64,000 bases of DNA from Ostreococcus lucimarinus CCE9901 (taxonomy: Eukaryota > Chlorophyta > Mamiellophyceae > Mamiellales > Bathycoccaceae): contig NC_009374.1 in the NCBI RefSeq assembly GCF_000092065.1, forward strand, positions 1 to 64,000, written 5' to 3'. Position numbers and translations under genes: made by a program. The notes under the pieces are model-generated. The model saw only the letters and a list, made by a program, of their open reading frames with translations. It was not told the origin of the DNA and searched no databases. Every line of letters starts with the position of its first letter. The first letter of the stretch is position 1. Positions 34,439-43,765 of the stretch are shown piece after piece.

Positions 34439-34841
34439 GCCGACGAATCACGGGGCGTTCGAACCCGAACGCGTCGCGCCGTCGCGTCGGTCCGTCGCGC
34501 CGTCGCGTCCGCGTCGACGTCGTCGCCCCGTTCGACGCGTCGCGCACTTCGGCCGCCGCCGCCGCGCGCGACGGCGCGACGTCGCCCGGCGCCGGACGCG
34601 CCGCGCGCGCCGTACGCGACGCGATCGAACCGCCATCAAACGTCGCGCGTCGATCGCATCATAAAACGACGACCGCGTCGAATGATGGCGCCGCGAACCA
34701 TCATTCGCCGCATGGGGTTTACGCGATGGATCGATAAAAATCATCCGCGCGCGATCCGAACGCGCCCGCGTCGTCCCGGCGCGCGCGCGCCCGCGCGGGG
34801 CGTCACAACGCGCGCGCGCTCTCTCGACACACCGATCGATC
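34439..34841. promoter_or_regulatory. Divergent region between IMP4 and PsbO
   Basis: A 403-bp, very GC-rich gap between two divergent starts, with an AT-richer stretch near 34727-34745 (ATGGATCGATAAAAATC), about 100 bp before the PsbO ATG. That stretch could hold a TATA-like element (GATAAAAA). No gene is supported. Confidence 0.35.
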
Positions 34842-36342
34842 ATGGCGTCTCTCACGCAATCCGCCGTTTTCGGCAAGAAGTTCACGACCGTGAAGGCGTC
34901 CACGAAGCGGTGCGTGCGCGCGCGCGCGTCGACGACGATCGAATCGCCCGCGCGCGATCGATCGCGTATCCCGTTCGCGATAGGGTGATGGCGACGGCGA
35001 TGGCCGGCGCGCCGGCGCGCGTCGTCGCGGCGTCGTCGCGATCGAGCGGAATTCCGCGCGAAAGGAATTTCACGCGTCGATCGCGCGACGCCGCGAGACG
35101 CGAGACGCGTCGCCGTCGCCGTCGCCGCCGTCGACATCGATCGATCCACGTCCACGATCGCGCGTCGCGCTCGATCTCGAGACTGACGAACGTCGTCGCG
35201 TTCGCGCGTCTCGTCCACAGCGCCACCAAGACCACGGTCGCTCGCGCGTCGATGAACGACTTCGCGGAGAAGGTGTCCAAGGCGTCCGTCGCGCTCGGCG
35301 TCGCCGGTGCCGTGCTCGCGCAGGTGCGTCGAACGAATCGAATCCTCGAACGAGATACGAGCGCGCGATACGGTTGGGGCGTGCGCGCGCGAGGGAGAGA
35401 CGACGCGCGCGGGTCGGCGCGTCGGACGTCGAGTGGGCGTTCGTCGGACGCAGAAAATTGCCCGCGACGCGGACGGCGACGCGCGGCGCGCGCGCCGACG
35501 GCGTCGACGTCGCGCGTTCGCGCGTTCGCGCCATCGTGAAACGCCCCGTATCGCGAGAGATCTCTGGACTGACGAATTTGAAACCCTTTTGTATGCGCAA
35601 ACAGTCTGCGGGTGCTGTCACGTACGACGAACTCCAAGGCTTGACGTACTTGCAAGTCAAGGGTACTGGCTTGGCGAACACGTGCCCGGTCGTCGAAGGT
35701 GGTGTGTCCGGCAAGGAAATCAAGGCTGGTGACTACGCCCTCGAGCGATTCTGCATGGAACCGACCTCGTTCACGGTGAAGGAAGAGTCGCAATTCAAGC
35801 AAGGCGAATCCGAGTTCTCGAAGACGCGCTTGATGACGCGCTTGACGTACACCCTCGACGGCATGACTGGCTCCTTCAAGGTTGGCTCCGATGGCTCCGT
35901 CAACGTCCAAGAGAACGATGGCCTCGACTACGCCCCGGTCACCGTGCAATTGCCGGGTGGCGAGCGCGTGCCGTTCTTGTTCACGCTCAAGGAGTTCACT
36001 GGCAAGGGTAACACGTCCCAGTTCGGCGGCGACTTCGTCGTCCCGTCTTACCGTGGTTCTTCTTTCCTCGACCCGAAGGGCCGTGGTGGTTCCACTGGTT
36101 ACGACAACGCCGTCGCCCTCCCGGCGCGCGCTGACTCCGAGGAACTCCAAAAGGAGAACCAAAAGAACACCGCCGCGCTCAAGGGCTCCGCCGTGTTCAA
36201 CGTCGCCAAGTACGACCCGGCCACCGGTGAAATCGCCGGCGTTTTCGAGTCCATCCAGCCGTCTGACACTGATCTTGGCGCCAAGGTGCCGAAGGATGTT
36301 AAGATCACCGGCCTTTGGTATGCCAACCTTGGCAGCAAGTAG
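34842..36342 (+). CDS. PSBO: PsbO, photosystem II oxygen-evolving enhancer 1, three exons
   Basis: 33-kDa lumenal protein that stabilises the manganese cluster of photosystem II. Exon 1 34842-34909, intron 34910-35220, exon 2 35221-35323, intron 35324-35604, exon 3 35605-36342; 302 residues. Both introns use donor GTGCGT and branch GACTGACG. The spliced N-terminus [11 protein letters not shown] is a chloroplast transit peptide, followed by the thylakoid signal [12 protein letters not shown] with cleavage likely before [11 protein letters not shown]. The mature part has [35 protein letters not shown] and S-D-T-D-L-G-A-K. Codon bias is strong. Exon 3 read unspliced would lack any targeting sequence. 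Confidence 0.96.
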
Positions 36343-36602
36343 ACGACAGGATTACGCTGTATGAGCTGCGCGATGGCGATTTAGTGACGTTGTGCGCGTC
36401 ACGCTGTATGCGAACCGAGTAGTCAATTTGGTGACGTACGAAATAGAGTACCTTAGAATGTGTCGATGATCCGTGACGGGCGGTGTCGCGTCAGCGATTC
36501 CACACGCCGCGATTATTTCGGCGCTTGCGAAACCTGATTTCTCCGCAAAGATATGTAACGAACAGAGTTTCAACTTCCACAATCCTTAAAACGCTAAATC
36601 AT

Positions 36603-37649
36603 CTACTCGCTTCGTCGCTCGCGATAGTATCCGCCTCTCGCAGGATCGAGCGCGGCCAAATTTTGAAACATTTCCCGCGGGTGTTCGTCTCCGAGCGACG
36701 CGAGCGCTAGGAGCGGCCACTTGCACGTCGGCTCGAGATCGCTCACCTCGCGACACGTCTGTCGCTCTCGTTCGAGCAATGATTCACGATCTTTCGCGTC
36801 TTCGATCGCTCGAGCCCGCGACGTGAGCCATCTATGATACATCCACGCGCTCTGATCTTCGGGTTCGGTGTAAAACGCGTTCGAAGCGAGCTCAAACTCT
36901 CGCTCGAGTGTCTCCGCGTCCGCCGCGCCGCGAGATTCCAAAATCGCGCTTCGATAGTGCCACGCGCTGTAATTGCTGAAATTGTTCTCAATCTTCGTCA
37001 GCGTGTACTGCAGCTCCTCATCTACGCCGCGACCGAGTTTCTCCGCCACGAACCGCCTGTACGCCCAGCAATGAAAGTTTCTATCGTCCGCGTTTAACAT
37101 GTCCGCGCACAGCTTTGCCTCGCGTTCGAGCGTCTCTCTCGCCTTTCCCTCCTCCGTCCCGAACGCCTCGATCATCCTTCGCAGGACCCATTTCCTATGA
37201 TACCAGCTCGGATAACTCTTCGGATTATTCCTCAACGCCGTCTCGCTCACCCTGAGTTCGTCGCTCCACCAATCGCCTTCGCCTTCGCCTTCGCCTTCGT
37301 CTCCGCCTTCGCTCGTCGTCGCCGCGTCCCCCGTTCGCGCCTCGATCGTCTCTCGTCGATAATTCCACGCCGTCAAAATCTCTGGACACAAACCTAAGAG
37401 TTTTTCACACGCCTTCATCGACGCCTCGTCTCGCGCGCCGGCCGCGCGTCGTCGCAACACGTCCGTCTATCGCGGTCGAGTCGCCCATCGTTCGCGCCAT
37501 CAGTCAGTCCGGTGTTCGCGCCTCTTTCGCGCCTCTTTCGCGCGCTCGCGTCGGCGCACCTCGAGCGCCTTGAACGCGCCGACGCGCGCCGCGTTCGCGC
37601 GCCGTCGCGCGTCGCGTTCGTCGACCGTCTGTCGTCGTCGTCCGTGCAT
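36603..37649 (-). CDS. RABGGTA: Rab geranylgeranyltransferase alpha subunit, two exons
   Basis: Alpha subunit of GGTase-II, which prenylates Rab GTPases presented by REP. Exon 1 37649-37560 (30 codons, starting MHGRRRQTVDE, ending FKALE), intron 37559-37467 (93 nt; donor GTGCGC, branch GACTGACT), exon 2 37466-36603; 317 residues. The second exon alone has no ATG at its 5' end, and exon 1 supplies the family-typical M-H-G-R start. PPTA repeats are visible as P-E-I-L-T-A-W-N-Y-R-R, P-K-S-Y-P-S-W-Y-H-R-K-W, D-R-N-F-H-C-W-A-Y-R-R-F, F-S-N-Y-S-A-W-H-Y-R-S and D-Q-S-A-W-M-Y-H-R-W. The LRR and Ig-like domains of animal and plant forms are absent. Confidence 0.92.
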
Positions 37650-37711
37650 GACGACACGACGCGACGACGAGTGACGCCACAGCGACGCGCGTCGACGCCG
37701 CGGCGCGCGCG

Positions 37712-38541
37712 ATGGCGTCCGCGGCGCGCGCGACGACGGCGTCCGCGGCGCGCGCGACGACGGCGTCCGCGGCGCGCGCGCGAACGCGACGCGCGGCGAA
37801 CGCGACGACGCGAGAGCGTCGACGACGAGGGACGTCGACGACGACGACGACGACGACGGCGCGCGCGCTGAGCGCGCGGACGAGCGACGACGCGGAAGCG
37901 GCGGGGGTGATCGATCCGTATCGTCACGCGCAGGGCGCGTGCGAGGTGAGACCGAAGCGAGCGCGAGCGACGCGATCGAGGGGAGGAGGCGCGACGCGAC
38001 GCGACGCGACGGGCGACTGACGACGCGAGCGGTGCTCGTGAATGGATAGGTGGACATAACGCTGCAGACGACGACGACGGAGAACGGCGCGGTGAAGGCG
38101 ATGGTGTTCAGCACGACGGCGCCGGTGGACGTGCTCGAGGTCGAACGGCTGTGCGCGTGCGCGGGCTGGCCGGATAGACCGCGAGCGAAGTTGAAGCGCG
38201 CGCTCGAAAATTCGTTCATGGTGGCGACGCTGTACGAGTGCGACGTGGACGCGAGCACGGGGAACGTCGGAGAGACGTCGCGAGGACGGTTGGTGGGGTG
38301 CGCGCGAGCGACGAGCGACCACGTGTTCAACTCTACGCTGTGGGACATCATCGTCGACCCGGAATATCAGGGCAAGGGTCTGGGGAAAGCGTTAGTGCAG
38401 CAGATGATTCGTTCGCTCTTGGCGCGCGACGTGGCGAACGTGACGCTTTTCGCCGATCAAGACGTGATTCCGTTTTATCGCGCGCTCGGATTCGTGCAAG
38501 ACCCGGAGGGGATCAAGGGCATGTTTTTGTACCCCGAATAG
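37712..38541 (+). CDS. NSI: Plastid GNAT acetyltransferase (NSI/SNAT type), two exons
   Basis: Acetyl-CoA-dependent N-acetyltransferase close to plant chloroplast NSI/SNAT (GNAT2), which acetylates plastid proteins and can acetylate serotonin. Exon 1 37712-37945 (78 codons), intron 37946-38049 (104 nt; donor GTGAGA, branch GACTGACG, acceptor TAG), exon 2 38050-38541; 241 residues. Exon 2 begins with GTG in frame, so exon 1 is needed for a start. Exon 1 encodes an Ala/Arg/Thr-rich transit peptide containing three near-identical copies of a SAARATTA unit. The catalytic domain shows W-P-D-R-P-R-A-K-L, W-D-I-I-V-D-P-E-Y-Q-G-K-G-L-G-K-A-L (acetyl-CoA loop), and the end F-Y-R-A-L-G-F...P-E-G-I-K-G-M-F. 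Divergent from RABGGTA across 62 bp. Confidence 0.9.
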
Positions 38542-38599
38542 ACTCTCTTCACCACGAACCATGCTGTATAATTACCACAAACGATGAATGAACCTATTC

Positions 38600-39424
38600 C
38601 TACGCGCCACCGAGACTCAAGATTTCTCGCGCCAGCGCTTTGCTCGACGTCGTCGTGAGCTGCTCGACGAGCGATCGTTTCGCCTCGCCGTTCCATAGAT
38701 TGCCGCGGCGCTTCACCATGTCGATGGCGTGCTGGCGAACGCGGTCGTCATCGCACGCCAACGCGTACCGAGTCACCCACGCGGTTCCGGTTTGCGCGAA
38801 ACGCTCGCTCGGCGCGGCGAGTAGATTGCTCTCGCACGCGTCGACGATGGACACGCCAAAGTCTTCGTCGACGAATGTTTGATCCTTCCAAAACGACGCA
38901 AACGCCACGATTCCGCACCGACGGTGCCACAGCGACGCGCCTTTGTCGTGCGCCCACGACAAAATTTTCGGCGCCAACTCGGGATTGTGCTTCCACATCT
39001 TCCGCAAAACCTTCGTCGCTAAAGCGTCCGCCACGGCCCAGTCGCCGACGACGGATTTTCCGCGCAACACGTCGCGTTCGAGACGATCGAGCGTCGCCAC
39101 CGTCGCCAACGCGTTCAACGGTTCGCGTTCGCACAATAAAATCACTCCCGCTTGCTTCGCTTCGCCGTGCGTGTGTCTCAACAGCGCCACGGCGTCGTCC
39201 AACCGCGTCGTCATCGCTCGAGCGTCCTCCGTCTCGCCTCGCGCGCGCTTCCTCGTCGGCTTCGGCGCCACCGCGTCGACGCACGCCCGCGTCTGCGGCG
39301 TCGTGCACCCGTAAAACGGCGTCGACCCTTTCATGTACGCCGTCAATCGCGCTCGGACGCTCGCGCTTCCCCGTCGTCCGAGCGCCTCGCATATCGCCTC
39401 CGCCGTCGCCGTCGTCGCCGTCAT
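38600..39424 (-). CDS. AlkD-like DNA alkylation repair protein
   Basis: 274 residues from ATG 39424. The all-helical HEAT-like fold of AlkD glycosylases is suggested by L-T-A-Y-M-K-G-S-T-P-F-Y-G-C-T-T-P-Q-T-R-A near residue 28, W-A-V-A-D-A-L-A-T-K-V-L-R, S-L-W-H-R-R-C-G-I-V-A-F and G-T-A-W-V-T-R-Y-A. AlkD removes alkylated bases such as 7-methylguanine without base flipping. The activity of this copy is inferred. Its ATG overlaps the TGA of the upstream ferredoxin-like gene (ATGA), which is unusual in a nuclear genome. The frame stays open further upstream, so a different start or a splice is possible. Confidence 0.8.
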   Translation of the reverse strand: MTATTATAEAICEALGRRGSASVRARLTAYMKGSTPFYGCTTPQTRACVDAVAPKPTRKRARGETEDARAMTTRLDDAVALLRHTHGEAKQAGVILLCEREPLNALATVATLDRLERDVLRGKSVVGDWAVADALATKVLRKMWKHNPELAPKILSWAHDKGASLWHRRCGIVAFASFWKDQTFVDEDFGVSIVDACESNLLAAPSERFAQTGTAWVTRYALACDDDRVRQHAIDMVKRRGNLWNGEAKRSLVEQLTTTSSKALAREILSLGGA

Positions 39425-39798
39425 TCCGGCGCGTACGTCGCGCACCGCTCCAACGCTTCGTCCGCCTCCGCCGTCGTCCGCACGCCGTTCAGCACGCGAC
39501 CCTCGGGCAGGAGTTTCACGTTCGGTCCGTCCGCGCACTCGCTCTGGCACCGCGTCGTCTGCACGCGCACGGCGACGCCGAGCTCGAGCTCGCTCGCGCG
39601 CCGCGTCAGCGTCTCGAGCGTCCGCAGCGCGCCCTTTCGCTTGCACTCCTTGCTCGCGCACACCAGGGCGCAGCGATCGACGTCGTCGGCGGTCGCGGTC
39701 GCGGCGCGCGGTCGCGGTCGCCGCGCGCGGGACGCGCTCGAGCGAGGCGCGGCGACGACGCGCGCGAGCGGACGACGCGCGAGCGAGGCACCGCGCAT
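39421..39798 (-). CDS. [2Fe-2S] thioredoxin-like ferredoxin, probably plastid
   Basis: 125 residues from ATG 39798. The first 40 or so residues are Arg/Ala-rich (M-R-G-A-S-L-A-R-R-P-L) like a transit peptide. The rest matches the thioredoxin-fold [2Fe-2S] family (NuoE-like): L-V-C-A-S-K-E-C-K-R-K-G-A gives Cys1 and Cys2, and V-Q-T-T-R-C-Q-S-E-C-A-D-G-P-N-V-K-L-L-P gives the second Cys pair. Likely an electron carrier. It lies 56 bp downstream of the STIL-N-like gene on the same strand, and its stop overlaps the AlkD-like start. Confidence 0.8.
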   Translation of the reverse strand: MRGASLARRPLARVVAAPRSSASRARRPRPRAATATADDVDRCALVCASKECKRKGALRTLETLTRRASELELGVAVRVQTTRCQSECADGPNVKLLPEGRVLNGVRTTAEADEALERCATYAPE

Positions 39799-39854
39799 GG
39801 ACCGTCGCGGACGCCGGGACGCGCGGCGGCGAGTGAGGACGAGCGAAGACGCCG

Positions 39855-41816
39855 TTACACCGAAGACGCGGCGCCGAGGAGGTCGTCGCCGTATGCGGCG
39901 AGGTAACGCCGGATGATTTCGTCGTCGCCGTCGTCGTCGTCGTCGTCGCGCTCGAGCGAGACGTCGTATTTGATTCTCGGGAAATAGTCCTCTTCTTCGA
40001 CGTCGCGCGCGACCGCGGCGCGCGGCTCGGCGCGAAGCGCGCCGTCGCCGTCGTCGGCGAGGCGACTCGGCGCTCTGAGACGCGCGATGTCTTCGTCGAC
40101 GAGTCGAAGCGCGTCGTCGTACGCCTCGGCTTGCGCTTCATCCGTCGGTAACTTTACGTATCCCAAAGCTTTCGGGTCGAACGACGGCGCGTCGAGCGCG
40201 CGCGTTCGCGCGTCTCCGTCCTCAGACTCGTCCGAAGCCGTCGCGACTTCGAGTCGCGATCGGCGCACGTCGGCGCTCAAATCTTCCGCCAGACGACGCA
40301 CCGTGGCGCTCACGTCGTCGTCATCCTCGTCGTCGACGTAATTACGACGGCGAATGACTTGATACCGGTCGCCGTCGTCTTCGTCTTCTTCTTCGCCGTC
40401 GACGAACGACGCCGATACGATGGCTTCCCGAAGCGAATCGATTTCGCGTTGAAGAAATTCCATTTGAGCCGCGCGTTGCCGGCGTTCTTCCTCGTACTCC
40501 TCGTCGTATTCCTCCTCGTAGTCGTCGTACTCGCCGTCGTCTTCTTCCGTCGCGTCTTCTTCCTCGCCGTCGCCGTCTTCGACGAAGCCGTAGTGCTCGG
40601 CGCCGTACTCTTGCGGGCGAACGCGGTAGTAATTCGGCACCACGCCTTCGTCTATCGGCGTCGCCCGCGCCTCGGCTGGCTCACCCGGGCGAACGATTAG
40701 ATCCACACCGTACGGAACGAACGGCGAGCTCGAATGCGAAGCGCTGACTTCGTAAAACGCGGGTGCGCTCGATCCGGCGAAAAGACGCGCGCACAAAAAC
40801 TTCCCACGCTGCGTGTGCTTGTTCAGGTGTTCCGAGCACGCGAAGCGCACGCACGCCGCCCACGTCGCGGCGTCGTCCACGCGTTTTGATCCTTGAACCC
40901 AAACGCCCGTGATGGGCTCGTCTTCCGTCCCGCGCGCGGCTTCGCTCAGGAAGACGACGCGCCGCGCGCGATCCAACGTCACGAAACCCGTCGTCGCGCC
41001 GCTTTCGTCGCCGCTCGCCGCGCGCGCTTGCGCGGCGACGGATGCGTCGTTTGTGGCCAATCGAGGCGGATGAATCGGCGTCAACTCAAAGCTACAAGAC
41101 GGCACGTTGATGGCGAACGCCACGCGCAGCGCCGCGGCGTCGCCGTCCCCCCCGCCGTCTCGCGAATCGTCCACCAAAGTCGCCACAGCGCGCGTCGGGC
41201 AATACATCGCCGGACACAGAGGCGCGTCGCTCTCGCACGCGGCGTAGAACGCCTCCCGCAGCGTCTCCTCTCGCGCCCACGCCGTCTCGTGCAGCGCGGA
41301 CGCCGCCGAACGCTCGTCCCCCGAAAAATCCCTCGGCAGCGTCTCCATCGCGATCTCCACGCACCCGTCCTCCAACGCGCTCGAGTAGTGCTCGCAATCG
41401 TCCTCCGTCGTCACCGACACGCGCACCGTCTCGCTCGAGTCTCGATTATCCCCGATCAGCGCCGCGCGTCCCGCTTCGTCGTTCCCTCGCGTCCGCGCGA
41501 CTTTCCCTCGCGTCCCTTTCGCCGCGCTGACCCCATCGCGCGCCGTCGACGCGTCCGCGATCGCCCGCGCCAGCGCGCGCGTCGCGTCACCGTCGAGCCG
41601 AACCGTCGTCGGCGCGCTCGTCCCGCTCGACGCCGTCGTCGCCTCGCCCGCGGCGCTCGCGTCCCACAGGATCCCGCGCGTCGACGGGAAGTTCGCGTCG
41701 CTCGCGCGCGTTCGCGTCTCGATTCGCGCGTCGACGCGCGTCTCGACGCGCGCGTCGTCGACGCGACGCGCTTCGCGTCGTTCGAAGTACGCGCTGTCGC
41801 GCGAGACGCGCGACAT
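39855..41816 (-). CDS. Acidic protein with possible STIL N-terminal-like domain
   Basis: 653 residues from ATG 41816; an alternative ATG at 41840 would lie inside a 20-bp inverted repeat. Residues about 150-400 look globular: C-P-A-M-Y-C-P-T-R-A-V-A-T-L, then N-V-P-S-C-S-F-E-L-T-P, I-T-G-V-W-V-Q-G-S-K...T-W-A-A-C-V-R-F-A-C-S-E, and F-L-C-A-R-L-F-A-G-S-S-A-P-A-F-Y-E-V. The G-V-W...W-A-A-C-V-R-F and F-Y-E pattern recalls the N-terminal domain of STIL, a centriole-duplication protein. I cannot confirm this. The C-terminal part has an Asp/Glu-rich low-complexity region, a short coiled coil (Q-M-E-F-L-Q-R-E-I-D-S-L-R-E) and another acidic end. First of three closely packed same-strand genes. Confidence 0.6.
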   Translation of the reverse strand: MSRVSRDSAYFERREARRVDDARVETRVDARIETRTRASDANFPSTRGILWDASAAGEATTASSGTSAPTTVRLDGDATRALARAIADASTARDGVSAAKGTRGKVARTRGNDEAGRAALIGDNRDSSETVRVSVTTEDDCEHYSSALEDGCVEIAMETLPRDFSGDERSAASALHETAWAREETLREAFYAACESDAPLCPAMYCPTRAVATLVDDSRDGGGDGDAAALRVAFAINVPSCSFELTPIHPPRLATNDASVAAQARAASGDESGATTGFVTLDRARRVVFLSEAARGTEDEPITGVWVQGSKRVDDAATWAACVRFACSEHLNKHTQRGKFLCARLFAGSSAPAFYEVSASHSSSPFVPYGVDLIVRPGEPAEARATPIDEGVVPNYYRVRPQEYGAEHYGFVEDGDGEEEDATEEDDGEYDDYEEEYDEEYEEERRQRAAQMEFLQREIDSLREAIVSASFVDGEEEDEDDGDRYQVIRRRNYVDDEDDDDVSATVRRLAEDLSADVRRSRLEVATASDESEDGDARTRALDAPSFDPKALGYVKLPTDEAQAEAYDDALRLVDEDIARLRAPSRLADDGDGALRAEPRAAVARDVEEEDYFPRIKYDVSLERDDDDDDGDDEIIRRYLAAYGDDLLGAASSV

Positions 41817-41818
41817 GA

Positions 41819-41866
41819 CGCGCGTCGGTGTGCGGCGCATCGGGACGCGCCGCACACCGACGCGCG
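41819..41866. repeat. Perfect 20-bp inverted repeat in divergent promoter
   Basis: The 20-bp arms at 41819-41838 and 41847-41866 are exact reverse complements separated by 8 bp (ATCGGGAC). The core of the arm is CGCGTCGGTGTGCGGCGC. It sits between the starts of two divergent genes (41816 minus and 41894 plus), so it could be a protein-binding palindrome or a cruciform. Confidence 0.85.
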
Positions 41867-41893
41867 GCGCGCTCGCGTCGCGACGCGCGCCCG

Positions 41894-43483
41894 ATGACGT
41901 CGCGCGTCGCGCGCGACGTCTTCGCGGTCGCGCGATCGCCGCGCGCGACGCGCGGGACGTCGAGACGGCGCGCGCGATGGGGCGACGCGACGACGTCGAA
42001 AACGCGTCGCCCGCGGACGCGCGCGAGGCGCGACGCGGCGTCGAGCGCGGATCACGACGCCCTGCACGAGTGGTTATCCGCGAACGGCGCGGACGTGGCG
42101 AGCGTGGAGTTTTACGACGCGCGCGCGGGCGACGAGGACGACGGCGGCGACGCGGGGTGGGGCGCGCGAGCGACGCGAGCGCTGGCGCGAGGCGCGAAGG
42201 CGATCGTGGTGCCGAAATCGCTGTGGATCACGCCCGAGGTCGGGATGAACGATGATGAACTCGGGAAGGCGCTGCGGGACGAGGACGTCGCCGGTGGATT
42301 GGCGCGATGGACGACGTTGGCGTTGACGCTGCTGAAGGAACGCGAACGCGGAGAAGAGTCAAAGTACGCGGCGTACGTGAAGACGCTGCCGGAAGTTTTA
42401 CACTCGCCGTTGTTTTGGAACGCGGAGGAATTGAGTGAGATTCAAGGGACGCAGCTGTTGGATAACGCGGCGGGGTACGATGGGTACGTGCGGGGGGTGT
42501 ACGAGACGTTGAGAACGGGGATGTTCGCGAAGCACGCCGACGTCTTCGACGTCGAGGGCGCGTTCAGCGAGGACAACTTTCGATGGGCGTTCGGGATCTT
42601 ACGCTCGCGCACGATGGCACCGTGCGATGGGGCGAACATCGCGCTCGTGCCTGGCGTAGATTTAGTCAATCACAGCTCGTTGAGTCAGGCGAGATGGCGA
42701 GTGAGCGGCGGCGTCGCGGGCGCCGTCGCCGGATTGTTTGGGGGCGGAAAGGGCGACGACGGCGTCTCGGCGCGCGTCGAGTGCGATCGAGCGCTGAACG
42801 TGAACGAGCCGTTGTACGTAAATTACAACCCAGAAGGCACGGACACTTCGTTTGCGCTCGATTTCGGGTTCGTGGACACCATCACCCCGAGCCCCGGGTA
42901 CGCGTTGTCGCTCTCCGTGCCCGAAGACGATCCAAATGTCTTCGACAAGCTCGACGTTTTAGACGTGTGCGGGCTCGGCGAGACCCCGACGTTTACGCTC
43001 CGCGCGTACAGCGATCCAGATCCCGACCTCAGAACGTTTTTGCGATTGCTCAACTGCAAAAATCAGGACGCGTTCTTGCTCGAGGCGTTGTTTCGTCAAC
43101 AGTGCTGGTCGCTCATCTCCGAGCCGCTCTCGCGCGAGAACGAAGCCGACTGCTGCGCGTCCATGACGGACGGCGTCGCCGCCGCCTTATCCGCCTACGC
43201 CTCTCGCGCGTTGGACGAAGAAAAAGCCTACCTCATGTCTCCCCCGAGCGCGCGTCGCGCCGCCGCCGGCGACGACGAGCGCGCGCGCGTTCGCAAGGAC
43301 GTCGCCGTCCGCGTCCGCCTCGCCGAAAAATCCACCCTCATCGAAACCGCCTCCTTCTTCGACGTCATCGCGAGCGGACTGGACGGCATGGAGTACTACC
43401 AAGAGCGTCGGCTTCGCTCGTTAAACTTACTCGACGAAGACGGTTCGAGCACGTACGATCCGTTCAACGAAACCATGGCGTGA
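41894..43483 (+). CDS. SET-domain protein methyltransferase, Rubisco-LSMT type
   Basis: 529 residues from ATG 41894; the open frame begins earlier at a GTG inside the inverted repeat. The N-terminal 55 residues are Arg/Ala-rich, like a plastid transit peptide. The split SET domain starts with D-H-D-A-L-H-E-W-L-S-A-N-G-A and A-T-R-A-L-A-R-G. It contains F-R-W-A-F-G-I-L-R-S-R-T, the cofactor-site segment L-V-P-G-V-D-L-V-N-H-S-S, and Y-V-N-Y-N-P-E-G-T-D...L-D-F-G-F-V. A C-terminal Rubisco-LSMT-like substrate-binding domain follows (L-R-T-F-L-R-L-L-N-C...E-E-K-A-Y-L). Such enzymes methylate lysines of plastid proteins such as Rubisco large subunit or fructose-bisphosphate aldolase; the target here is unknown. 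Confidence 0.88.
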   Translation: MTSRVARDVFAVARSPRATRGTSRRRARWGDATTSKTRRPRTRARRDAASSADHDALHEWLSANGADVASVEFYDARAGDEDDGGDAGWGARATRALARGAKAIVVPKSLWITPEVGMNDDELGKALRDEDVAGGLARWTTLALTLLKERERGEESKYAAYVKTLPEVLHSPLFWNAEELSEIQGTQLLDNAAGYDGYVRGVYETLRTGMFAKHADVFDVEGAFSEDNFRWAFGILRSRTMAPCDGANIALVPGVDLVNHSSLSQARWRVSGGVAGAVAGLFGGGKGDDGVSARVECDRALNVNEPLYVNYNPEGTDTSFALDFGFVDTITPSPGYALSLSVPEDDPNVFDKLDVLDVCGLGETPTFTLRAYSDPDPDLRTFLRLLNCKNQDAFLLEALFRQQCWSLISEPLSRENEADCCASMTDGVAAALSAYASRALDEEKAYLMSPPSARRAAAGDDERARVRKDVAVRVRLAEKSTLIETASFFDVIASGLDGMEYYQERRLRSLNLLDEDGSSTYDPFNETMA

Positions 43484-43765
43484 GCCGCGTCTCGCGTTCT
43501 CCGCGCGTCCGTCTCCGATTCGCGCGCGCGCGTCGCGTCTTGTCACCATCGCCATCGCGCGCGCATCTTTCTCTTTCTCTCTCTCTTTCTCTTTCTCACC
43601 GCACCGTTCACCTCGTCGCGTTTGTCGCGTCGCGTCTCGCCCTCGCCTCGTCTCGAGTCCCTCCTTCGCCGGTTCGCTCGGTTTAAAGCGACGATCGGGC
43701 GCGCGCGATCTTTCGATGCGTGCGCGACACACGTCGCCTCGCGCGCGGCGCGCGCCGTCGCGGCC
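43484..43765 (+). promoter_or_regulatory. Upstream region of Sfi1-like gene with pyrimidine tract
   Basis: The gap between the SET gene and the Sfi1-like ATG. A CT-rich run (TTTCTC units) spans about 43566-43600, possibly a promoter or 5' UTR pyrimidine tract. The coding frame remains open through part of it, so an earlier start cannot be excluded. Confidence 0.35.

Noticed and set aside
33147-35539. Large open frames covering IMP4 and PsbO on either strand
   Set aside because: Composition artefacts; the IMP4 and PsbO frames carry conserved motifs and explain the DNA.
38600-40141. 513-residue version of the AlkD-like protein
   Set aside because: The extra N-terminus overlaps the ferredoxin-like gene and the end of the STIL-like gene in another frame and is low complexity.
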